From a virus, in the IMG/VR virus record IMGVR_UViG_3300032307_000539, positions 1 through 64,000 of that record: DNA of 64,000 bases. One strand, given 5' to 3'. Positions 57,532-64,000 of the stretch are shown here, piece by piece (positions within the stretch are counted from its first letter, which is position 1; every line of letters begins with the position of its first letter). Both the position numbers and the translations under genes were made by a program. Under the pieces are notes generated by a model. The model was not told the origin of the DNA. It did no database searches and was given only the letters and a program-made list of their open reading frames with translations.

Positions 57532-57634
57532 AGTAATTTTCTGTGGAGGATTAAATTACTACGAAAGACATTTTAAAAAAATAATAAGAAACCTTACAGG
57601 GATTAGAGCCTCCACCTCGAAACCTGTAGGGTTT
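57532..57634 (+). ncRNA. Leader RNA with two hairpins and complementary loops (kissing-loop candidate)
   Basis: Hairpin 1: AGTAATTT (57532-57539) with AAATTACT (57553-57560), loop containing GTGGAGG (57543-57549). Hairpin 2: AAACCTTACAGG (57589-57600) with CCTGTAGGGTTT (57623-57634), 12 bp including one G-T pair, loop containing CCTCCAC (57609-57615). The two loop segments are perfectly complementary over 7 bases. Hairpin 2 is followed by TTCTGTTTT, so it can also act as an attenuator. The gene at 57655 starts 20 bases beyond. Pairing is seen; function is inferred. Confidence 0.6.
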
Positions 57635-57654
57635 TCTGTTTTAAAACCAATTGT

Positions 57655-58167
57655 ATGAAATTTTCAGAGAAACAATTAGAAGACATTATTTTTAATTCAG
57701 ACAATTCTTTTTTACAGGAAAAAGGATTTGATATTTGTGGTAAAAAGTTTAGGCAATTAAACATAAACGGCTATGGTGTTGCAGATTTGATTTGCGTAAG
57801 TAGAAATGGTCAATTATTAAACATAGATATTGTAGAGTTGAAAAGAGACGACATATCCATATCTTCTTTCATGCAGGCTTTAAGGTATTTAGATGGAATA
57901 AAACATTACTTGAGAAAAAGAAGGTTTGAATACACTGTTAAATTTACAATAAAACTATGCGGAAGCTCTATATCTGACAACAGAGAGCTAAACTTGATGA
58001 CGAAATATATTGATGTTTATCCGTTCATTGACATAGATTTTTATACATACAGGTTTTCTGTTGATGGAATTTTTTTCGACAAAATAGAAACATTGTATGG
58101 ATTAGAGTATGACCATTTTAAGGATGTAAAACCTAAAAAGAAAGAATCTGAATTTACATATTTTTAA
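57655..58167 (+). CDS. PD-(D/E)XK nuclease-like protein, 170 aa
   Basis: FRQLNINGYGVADLICV and NIDIVELKRDDISISSFMQA give the order Asp44, Glu61-x-Lys63, then a Gln/Arg helix (ALRYLDGIKHYL). This is the PD-(D/E)XK core as in small restriction-like or NucS-like nucleases. It follows the structured leader and precedes the replication initiator by 1 base. A role in DNA processing during replication is inferred. No target-recognition domain is visible. Confidence 0.65.
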   Translation: MKFSEKQLEDIIFNSDNSFLQEKGFDICGKKFRQLNINGYGVADLICVSRNGQLLNIDIVELKRDDISISSFMQALRYLDGIKHYLRKRRFEYTVKFTIKLCGSSISDNRELNLMTKYIDVYPFIDIDFYTYRFSVDGIFFDKIETLYGLEYDHFKDVKPKKKESEFTYF

Positions 58168-58168
58168 A

Positions 58169-59014
58169 ATGAGTGGTTGGATTAAAATAAATAGAGACTT
58201 GTCAAACCATTGGATTTGGCAAAATAGCGACTACCTTAAGTGGTGGTTAGATATGCTAATAGAGGTTAATCATACACCTTCAAAGGTGAATATAAAAAAC
58301 ATCATCTATGAATGTAATAGAGGTGAAAAATTATATTCTTTAGATACTTGGGCTAAAAGATGGAACACAAATAAATCTAAGGTAAGAAGGTTTTTTGAAT
58401 TATTACAAGATGAAGGAATGATAGTTGTAAAAAGTGAAACGCAGACTACACGCGTAACAATCTGTAATTATGACAGTTATCAATCTAATGACGATGGAGT
58501 TGAAACGCAAATGAAACGCAAACGAAACGCAAACGAAACGCATTTGACACCAATACAAGAAAGAAAAGAAAGAAAAGAATATATAACTTCTAATAATACT
58601 GGTTTTTCAAAACCAGATGAGATTGATTGGAATGGTTTGATTTCTTTTTTCAACAAAGTAACCGGTAAGAAGACACGAGTTGTTGGAAGTAAAGCAAAGA
58701 GACAATTTAAAAAAAGGCTCGATGAAGGTTTTAAAAAGGAGGATATAATAAGTGCTATCAAAAATTGCTTTAATGACCCGTATCACAAAAAGAATCCTCA
58801 CTACTTGACTTTGGAATTTATATCTAGAGAGGATAAATTAGCAAAATACTCTGATTACAAAAAAGCAGAAGTGAAATTACCTGATGATTGGTTTTTTAGA
58901 GAACTTACTCAAGAGCAAAAAGAAATACTTCCGCCTGAGAAATTAAAATCTTGGAATTTAAACAAAATGAAAACAGAATTAGAAGGCGGTAAACTAAGAC
59001 CAATTGAACGATGA
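58169..59014 (+). CDS. Replication initiation-like protein with wHTH, 281 aa
   Basis: The N-terminus (SGWIKINRDLSNHWIWQNSD, then KWWLDMLIEVNHTPSK) is the N-terminal domain common in Bacteroidota phage replication proteins (DnaD/initiator-like). KRWNTNKSKVRRFFELLQDE fits a winged-helix/HTH. The central linker is Lys/Asn/Thr-rich. The C-terminal half has VVGSKAKRQFKKRLDEGFKK and DPYHKKNPHYLTLEFISR, resembling helicase-loader or DnaD-like domains. Overlaps the primase-helicase start by 4 bases, a natural loader-helicase pair. Confidence 0.6.
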   Translation: MSGWIKINRDLSNHWIWQNSDYLKWWLDMLIEVNHTPSKVNIKNIIYECNRGEKLYSLDTWAKRWNTNKSKVRRFFELLQDEGMIVVKSETQTTRVTICNYDSYQSNDDGVETQMKRKRNANETHLTPIQERKERKEYITSNNTGFSKPDEIDWNGLISFFNKVTGKKTRVVGSKAKRQFKKRLDEGFKKEDIISAIKNCFNDPYHKKNPHYLTLEFISREDKLAKYSDYKKAEVKLPDDWFFRELTQEQKEILPPEKLKSWNLNKMKTELEGGKLRPIER

Positions 59015-60738
59015 TAACAGTATTTAAAAATCTTTACGAACTAAATGAACCAAGACACCCTGAAATAAGCCGTGTTTTAGACGCTATAAGAGACGAAAAG
59101 ATAAAAGACATAGTAATTACTATCCGGGAAGAAAAAAACAAGTCTAGGCGCAATATTTTAAAGAAGAGTCTGCCTTGTATTTTGTTCTCAGGTATATTCT
59201 ACGAGAGAAATGACAAGGCCATTCAAGAGCATAGTGGTTTTATCTGTTTAGATTTTGACGAGTTCTCCTCGAATGAAGACTTGATGGAGTTTAGGGAAAG
59301 GATGATTAACGACCCTTATTCGTATTCCGTGTTTATCTCGCCATCAGGTGATGGTTTAAAGGTAATAGTCAAAATACCGGCCGAGATTGAAAACCACAGG
59401 GCATACTTCAATGGTCTTAAAGTATACTACAACAGCGAACACTTCGATGATAGCTGTGTTAATGAGAGTAGGATATGTTATATGTCTTCCGATAAAGACA
59501 TATATATAAACAAAGGCTCAAAAGTATTCAACTATAAATCTAAGAAGAAAGAAGTTACTCAAATTACCCAAGTAGTAGACGTTGTTTCTAAAGATGAAAT
59601 AATAGATGGTCTTTACAAGTGGTGGTCTTCAAGATATGGAATGGTTGAGGGTGAAAGAAACAGAAATGTTTACATCTTATCTATGGCCTTCAATGAATTT
59701 GGTATTTCTGAATTGGAAGCTAAGAGTTTTATGTCTCAATTTGCTCACGAAGGATTTGACCACGAAGAAATTCGTTCCTGTGTTGAGAGTGCTTATAGAA
59801 AAACACACCTATTCAACACCAAGTCATTTAGTAAAAACCAGACTTTTGACGAGTATGTTCCGGAGCAAAATTCACAATCATCCGCTGAAAAAGTATCTGT
59901 AAACTTTAGCAACATATACCAATCTTCATTCGTCGATGTTACTAGAGAGATAGAGTATCCTCCGGTAGCTTTAAGTATGGGTACTAAAGTTATGGGAAAA
60001 AAATCATTCCCCATACCGTTTGGAACATACGGAAACTTTTCTTGCATAGTTGGCCCGCCAAAGACAATGAAGACGTTTCTGAAATCTCTTTTAATTGCTA
60101 GATATATAGGCTTTGATTCACACAACTACGCTATGAATATGGAGACCCATAGGGACAGAGATTGTTTCGTTATCGATATAGACACAGAACAGGCCGAGTT
60201 TCACGCGCACTCATCATTTAAAAGAGTTATGTCTTTGTGTCGAATAAAAAACTACGAATATTATAGGCCATTTGCATTAAGACCATACGAACCAAAAGAA
60301 CGTCTTGAGTTTATAGAGTGGTTGATATATGAAAGCGAGCTTAAAAACAATATTGGTTTTATGGCTATAGATGGTCTTGCCGACTTAGTTGATGACTTTA
60401 ACGATTTAAAGGAAAGTCAAAAAGCTATACAAAAAGTAATGAGATGGACTGATGACTGTCAGTTTCACCTAACAACAGTTCTACACTCGAACTTCGGCTC
60501 AGCAAAGGCTGTTGGACACATAGGCTCATCAATGCTTAAAAAGGCTGAGACGGTATGTCAGTTGTCTAGAGAGGATGATGCTGTTAGGGTTAGCTTCACA
60601 CACACTAGAGGGTTTAAAATAGACGACTTTTCATACGCTATTAATGATAGCGGCCTCCCGTATGTATTGAACAGCAATTACACGGATTATAAAGACTTTA
60701 AAATAGATGACGATGATGATGATAATATACCCTTTTGA
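59011..60738 (+). CDS. Primase-helicase (BT4734-like N-domain, PriCT, RecA-like ATPase), 575 aa
   Basis: Residues 1-180 match the BT4734/BF3469-like domain, related to primase-polymerases: DFDEFSS with Asp81/Asp83, SPSGDGLKVIVKI (110-122) and a late NESRICYMSSD. Residues about 190-275 are PriCT-like (KWWSSRYGMVEGERNRN). The C-terminal half is a RecA-like RepA-type ATPase: Walker A GPPKTMKT (about 348-355) and Walker B-like GFMAIDGLADLVDD (about 450), then HLTTVLHSN. It would prime and unwind DNA at the phage fork. The acidic C-terminus DDDDDDNIPF may bind SSB-like partners. Confidence 0.8.
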   Translation: MITVFKNLYELNEPRHPEISRVLDAIRDEKIKDIVITIREEKNKSRRNILKKSLPCILFSGIFYERNDKAIQEHSGFICLDFDEFSSNEDLMEFRERMINDPYSYSVFISPSGDGLKVIVKIPAEIENHRAYFNGLKVYYNSEHFDDSCVNESRICYMSSDKDIYINKGSKVFNYKSKKKEVTQITQVVDVVSKDEIIDGLYKWWSSRYGMVEGERNRNVYILSMAFNEFGISELEAKSFMSQFAHEGFDHEEIRSCVESAYRKTHLFNTKSFSKNQTFDEYVPEQNSQSSAEKVSVNFSNIYQSSFVDVTREIEYPPVALSMGTKVMGKKSFPIPFGTYGNFSCIVGPPKTMKTFLKSLLIARYIGFDSHNYAMNMETHRDRDCFVIDIDTEQAEFHAHSSFKRVMSLCRIKNYEYYRPFALRPYEPKERLEFIEWLIYESELKNNIGFMAIDGLADLVDDFNDLKESQKAIQKVMRWTDDCQFHLTTVLHSNFGSAKAVGHIGSSMLKKAETVCQLSREDDAVRVSFTHTRGFKIDDFSYAINDSGLPYVLNSNYTDYKDFKIDDDDDDNIPF

Positions 60739-60740
60739 TT

Positions 60741-61043
60741 ATGGCTAAGAAAAAAGAAGTAGAGTATTTTTTTGACGAAGAAGATTTGATGTATCACAGG
60801 TTTGCAGTTAGAAATGATTTTGCTGTAGTAAAGAAACCGGTTCCTGATAGAATAGGAATGTATTGGGTTGCTAAGTATAAACCTAGTAAATACAAAAATG
60901 TTCAGTATTGTAGAATAGACAAGCAAGAATTAGACAAGCCTAATAACAGGGTTATGTTCAACAATTACGAAGCTGATAAATTTATCGCTGAAACTTTAAA
61001 ACAATTTTATAACTTAAAAAAAGAGAAAAATGGAAACAATTAA
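60741..61043 (+). CDS. Hypothetical protein, 100 aa
   Basis: Start ATG 60741. A basic protein with EEDLMYHRFAVRNDFAVVKK and PVPDRIGMYWVAKYKPSKYK. Probably single small domain. It follows the primase-helicase closely. Not recognised. Confidence 0.45.
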   Translation: MAKKKEVEYFFDEEDLMYHRFAVRNDFAVVKKPVPDRIGMYWVAKYKPSKYKNVQYCRIDKQELDKPNNRVMFNNYEADKFIAETLKQFYNLKKEKNGNN

Positions 61044-61308
61044 AACAGTAAGAGGAAGAAAACCAAAAGGTAGTAGCATTAATTTTATTGTAGAGAAAAA
61101 CGTAAAAGTGTTTAAGTCTAAAAGAAAATCTAAGCCAGAATCAATTTATCCATACCACAAGATGAGCGTTGGAGATAGCTTTGAATTTCCATCATCTATG
61201 TTGAGTAGAATTTGTGCGTCTTCAAATTATCACTCAAAGAAATACGGGATTAGATTTTTAGTAGCTAAACAAGATGGTGAAAAACACAGAATATGGCGAG
61301 TAAAGTAA
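61030..61308 (+). CDS. AT-hook-like small DNA-binding protein, 92 aa
   Basis: An AT-hook-type RGRKPKGSS at residues 8-16 and a basic segment (KVFKSKRKSKPESIYPYHKM) precede GDSFEFPSSMLSRICASSNY. The last part resembles a small beta-domain found in Bacteroidota phage proteins. DNA-binding is inferred. Overlaps both neighbours. Confidence 0.5.
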   Translation: METIKTVRGRKPKGSSINFIVEKNVKVFKSKRKSKPESIYPYHKMSVGDSFEFPSSMLSRICASSNYHSKKYGIRFLVAKQDGEKHRIWRVK

Positions 61309-61574
61309 ATAAAATACCAAACAAAAAGAGGCAAATGTCTATACACAAACTAATTGTATTAACAGAATTAATGTGTGATGAGTTGGATTCCGTTTCGGCA
61401 AACTCAACGTATTCAAAGCAAGTAAGGCTACACAGCAAGGCACTTCAAGAATTATTAGAGCCTATGTTGTCGAGTGCTTACGAGGCTAGTTTTATAAAAA
61501 ATTCCACCTATATGCAGTCATTGACAAGCAAAGTAGACACTGTTATTAGGAAGAACTTTATGGTTGTTGATTAA
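61293..61574 (+). CDS. Hypothetical helical protein, 93 aa
   Basis: Helical with KNTxRQ-type basic N-terminus (NKIPNKKRQMSIHKLIVLTE) and LHSKALQELLEPMLSSAYEA. Starts inside the AT-hook gene end. Not recognised. Confidence 0.4.
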   Translation: MASKVNKIPNKKRQMSIHKLIVLTELMCDELDSVSANSTYSKQVRLHSKALQELLEPMLSSAYEASFIKNSTYMQSLTSKVDTVIRKNFMVVD

Positions 61575-61615
61575 AAAAATGGGTTTCATAGTTTTATTTT
61601 GTAGTAAAAAGTTAA

Positions 61616-61623
61616 TACTTTTG
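61616..61623 (+). promoter_or_regulatory. Bacteroidota-type -7 box (TACTTTTG)
   Basis: TACTTTTG lies 12 bases before the ATG at 61636. The -33 element is unclear. Confidence 0.35.
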
Positions 61624-61635
61624 AAAAAAACAATT

Positions 61636-61803
61636 ATGGAACCCAATCAATTAAACCACATTAACTTCTGCATGAAGCAGATTAATGACCTAACAGACCA
61701 GATTTACGAGTCCTTTTTTGAAGATAAAGAGGTTCGAGAGAAAAGCATTAAAGAATTAATCACAGTTTTAAATTCAATGTTAGAAGATATTAAAAATGAC
61801 TAA
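61636..61803 (+). CDS. Small acidic helical protein, 55 aa
   Basis: Start ATG 61636 (MEPNQLNHINFCMKQINDLT). One amphipathic helix pair, acidic. Overlaps the metallophosphoesterase start by 8 bases, so it may be coupled to it. Confidence 0.45.
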   Translation: MEPNQLNHINFCMKQINDLTDQIYESFFEDKEVREKSIKELITVLNSMLEDIKND

Positions 61804-63031
61804 CAACTATAAAAAGGCATTTCCTCTTTATTTGGAACTCGTAGAGTCTGGTCTTAATAAGACCGATGCCGCAAAGAAAGCCTGTAAAGAATACGGTATA
61901 AATTACAGTGATTCTTCAAGGAAAATCCTAAGTAAGAAGTTTTTTAAATACAAACCAGACTTCAAGACAGAGACAAACCAATACGAGGTTACATCAAGAA
62001 TGTCTGCGTTGAAAAAAGACGGTAGCTTGATGGATATAGACGAGTATTGTACTTTTTATAAAATACCAAGGCATCACGCTCGTTCTTACAAATTAGTTAC
62101 TCACACCGGGACGCCTTATTACAATATTGCTTCTAATGTTATCGAGGAGGCTTCATACGTAAGCGAGGATGAGCTAAGGAGCTTTATAGAAAAAGGATTA
62201 CAATCTATAACCTTAAAACCTAATGTTGTCCTTAAAAATAACGAAAAGATTGGCGTTGTCAAGATAGCCGACCTTCATTTAGGGGCGTATGTAGATAATT
62301 TAATAAAGACCAAAGATTTTTCGATTGACATCTTGGCTCAGAAATTATATGATGCGGCAAATATGGTCAACGAAAGAAACTACAAATTAGTTCACATCCA
62401 TATTTTGGGAGATATAATTGAAAGTTTTACTGGTCTTAACCATAAGAACTCTTGGAAGGGCTTAGACAAGGCTATGGTTGGAGCGGAGGCTATTAAGCTA
62501 GTAGTAAGGGTTTTGCACGACAACTTCCTTTCAAGAATTAATAATTTAGGAGAAGTTAAAGTTGTTGCTGGTAATCATGACAGAGTCTCTTCAGACAACA
62601 AAGAAGACGTTTGGGGTGGTGCAGCGAACCTTGTGTGTTGGGGCCTTGGACTTATAGGGTATAATGTTGAGTTTAATCCCTTAGTAATTACGCATACAGT
62701 AGACGGGATATGTCACATTCTAACACACGGGCACCATGGTATAAGCGGTAAGACCACTAAGCAGATATGCTGGGACTACGGAGTTCAAGGTAAATTTAAC
62801 TTGATTTGTGAAGGACACCTTCATAGCATTATAGAAAAGTTGTCAATCAGACAAAGAGAAGTTTTTCAAGTGATAAAAGACGACTCTGTAGACCACAGGA
62901 GGATGAATTGTCCGTCTTTCTTTACGGGTAACTTCTACAGCGAGAGTCTTGGTTATACATCGCAGAGTGGTTTTATGGTCACTGAAGACAATGGTAAGGG
63001 AGTCCCTAACGTGTTTTATTATGCTGTTTAA
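61796..63031 (+). CDS. Calcineurin-like metallophosphoesterase, 411 aa
   Basis: The C-terminal 260 residues hold the metal motifs: ADLHLG (about 158-163), HILGDIIES (about 202-210), GNHDR (about 259-263), HGHHG (about 311-315) and GHLHS (about 341-345). Members are Mre11/SbcD-like nucleases, 2'3'-cyclic or phosphatase enzymes. The N-terminal 150 residues, unusual for simple enzymes, include helical DNA-binding-like stretches (NKTDAAKKACKEYGINYSDS). Association with DNA is therefore likely, perhaps as an exonuclease. Intact, no truncation. Confidence 0.8.
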   Translation: MTNNYKKAFPLYLELVESGLNKTDAAKKACKEYGINYSDSSRKILSKKFFKYKPDFKTETNQYEVTSRMSALKKDGSLMDIDEYCTFYKIPRHHARSYKLVTHTGTPYYNIASNVIEEASYVSEDELRSFIEKGLQSITLKPNVVLKNNEKIGVVKIADLHLGAYVDNLIKTKDFSIDILAQKLYDAANMVNERNYKLVHIHILGDIIESFTGLNHKNSWKGLDKAMVGAEAIKLVVRVLHDNFLSRINNLGEVKVVAGNHDRVSSDNKEDVWGGAANLVCWGLGLIGYNVEFNPLVITHTVDGICHILTHGHHGISGKTTKQICWDYGVQGKFNLICEGHLHSIIEKLSIRQREVFQVIKDDSVDHRRMNCPSFFTGNFYSESLGYTSQSGFMVTEDNGKGVPNVFYYAV

Positions 63032-63079
63032 CGGATAACGTTTTGCTGATTATTAGTAGGAACTTAATTTTCAAGAGAT

Positions 63080-63250
63080 ATGTATTTACTACAACATTGG
63101 ATAATTGATTGGGATAAGGTTAAAACCCAAGAGGATTTAATAATAATTCTTAAAAACCTACAATTAGGATTTGAAAACCCAAGCGAAGATTTAAAAAAAC
63201 TTTGCAAGTTCGTTAATAAATCCGATGGTCAAGAGGTTACGTTCGGCTAA
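63080..63250 (+). CDS. Hypothetical protein, 56 aa
   Basis: ATG 63080 (MYLLQHWIIDWDKVKTQEDL). Small helical protein, not recognised, between the metallophosphoesterase and the membrane gene. Confidence 0.4.
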   Translation: MYLLQHWIIDWDKVKTQEDLIIILKNLQLGFENPSEDLKKLCKFVNKSDGQEVTFG

Positions 63251-63279
63251 ATGTCTTTTAAACCTTAAATAAAAATACA

Positions 63280-63555
63280 ATGATTATAGAAATTTTAAAA
63301 ATGATGGGTTTAACAATATTGCAAAACGCAAGTTTTACCTTAGTAAGCAGAGCGAGAAATAGTAAGAGTTTGAGTTACCACGCTACCGCGTCAATTTTAA
63401 GCAATGGAATTTGGCTTTTAGTTATTAGAAATGTAGTGTCAAATTTTGACAAAATAGAATTAATGATAACCTATTTAATTGGCTCTGTTTTAGGAAGTGT
63501 AGGAATGCATTATTTAGCAATGAAATATTTTGAGAAACATAAAGAAAAAAAATAA
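63280..63555 (+). CDS. Conserved-type phage membrane protein, 91 aa
   Basis: MGLTILQNASFTLVSRARNS at the start, then ILSNGIWLLVIRNVVSNFDK and ITYLIGSVLGSVGMHYLA. Two or three hydrophobic helices, typical of a small family in tailed phages of unknown role. It is 30 bases after the 56-residue gene. Confidence 0.55.
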   Translation: MIIEILKMMGLTILQNASFTLVSRARNSKSLSYHATASILSNGIWLLVIRNVVSNFDKIELMITYLIGSVLGSVGMHYLAMKYFEKHKEKK

Positions 63556-63571
63556 TTGCTAAAAAAATGTC

Positions 63572-63856
63572 ATGATAAAAATAAAAGAATTTGAAAAAGG
63601 CGAGCATTGCTTCGGCCCAATACTAACGGTCAATGGAATTGAGTACAACGACTTAAATCAGCAGGAAGTGATTGATTTCATTAACGATATGTTTAAGAAC
63701 AACCTGAACAGCGGATTGCTGATTAGAGAATGTTTTGACATCTGTTTAGACTACCTTCAGGCAGAGATGGTCGACTCTAGCTCAGACAGTTGTGAGCAGT
63801 GCGGTAACTTTAATAGCTATGCTAAATACGTTGTAGAGGATGAAGATTTTAGTTAA
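63572..63856 (+). CDS. Hypothetical protein with C-x-x-C motif, 94 aa
   Basis: An acidic soluble protein ending with SSSDSCEQCGNFNSYAKYVV. The C-E-Q-C is a possible zinc or redox site. The stop overlaps the start of the last gene. Confidence 0.45.
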   Translation: MIKIKEFEKGEHCFGPILTVNGIEYNDLNQQEVIDFINDMFKNNLNSGLLIRECFDICLDYLQAEMVDSSSDSCEQCGNFNSYAKYVVEDEDFS

Positions 63857-64000
63857 AGGAGTCATAGAGGTTGACGAAGATAAATGGTATAGCCACGCTG
63901 ACGAAGAAGAGTTTGCGTGGTTTAAGTCATTATTAGACGACAAGAGCAACGAGCCTATGTTGATACTTTGGAGTAATGAAGTAGGTGATGAGATTGGAGG
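63840..64000 (+). CDS. Hypothetical protein, truncated at window end
   Basis: ATG 63840 begins MKILVKGVIEVDEDKWYSHA; at least 53 codons remain open at the window edge. Acidic, beta/alpha. Partial; cannot be assigned. Confidence 0.4.
   Translation, partial: MKILVKGVIEVDEDKWYSHADEEEFAWFKSLLDDKSNEPMLILWSNEVGDEIG

Noticed and set aside
1-64000. Stop-codon reassignment, as in some crAss-like phages
   Set aside because: Genes end normally at TAA, TAG and TGA without in-frame stops in conserved genes, so the standard code is used.
1-64000. Integrase, excisionase or lysogeny repressor module
   Set aside because: No tyrosine or serine recombinase motifs and no paired CI-like repressor found; the phage appears lytic within what is visible.

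Overview
The window is most of the genome of a tailed, probably short-tailed (podovirus-like) phage of a Bacteroidota host, likely a flavobacterium. The host is inferred from Bacteroidota-type promoters (-7 box TAnnTTTG, some with a TTTG box about 20 bases upstream), AT-rich DNA and many proteins of flavobacterial phage type. I see no integrase, repressor-integration module or tape-measure protein, and no large phage RNA polymerase, so transcription probably relies on host RNA polymerase. The terminase-portal-capsid-ring-long tail protein order recalls crAss-like phages and relatives; that comparison is inference.

Layout. 0-2.9 kb (+): small proteins, a MazG-like pyrophosphohydrolase, a protein with only the DnaA DNA-binding domain, and a DUF1064-type nuclease. 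2.9-38.7 kb (-): virion and lysis block. Read along the minus strand it runs: collagen-like fibre, small basic proteins with homing endonucleases, HNH protein, holin/spanin/endolysin genes, large fibre, membrane proteins, terminase, portal, scaffold, major capsid protein, ring/adaptor proteins, a 1540-residue tail protein, GNAT-like protein, three internal or cargo proteins, a ferritin-like protein and a 1369-residue cargo protein. 39.3-41.2 kb (-): GroES and GroEL. 41.5-42.3 kb (-): HTH regulator. 42.4-43.7 kb: 1.4 kb without genes, with palindromes and repeats, a candidate origin or control region.

43.7-64 kb (+): early, accessory and replication genes. This part holds an apparent noncoding transcription unit (about 44.33-44.64 kb), a lipoprotein, an amidoligase plus class II glutamine amidotransferase pair, two small cassettes bounded by attC-like sites (51.3-52.1 kb), and a recombination set (ERF annealing protein, YqaJ-like exonuclease, SSB). 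Next comes a region of structured RNA and tRNA-like elements (56.5-57.6 kb) around a possible Acb2/Tad1-like anti-CBASS protein, then a nuclease, a replication initiator-like protein, a primase-helicase and a metallophosphoesterase.

How it fits together: replication uses the primase-helicase, initiator and SSB, with ERF and exonuclease for recombination. The chaperonin pair may fold virion proteins. The most unusual items are the ferritin inside the virion operon, the amidoligase/GATase pair, a leader RNA with two hairpins whose loops are complementary over 7 bases, aberrant tRNA-like elements, and attC-like cassette boundaries.
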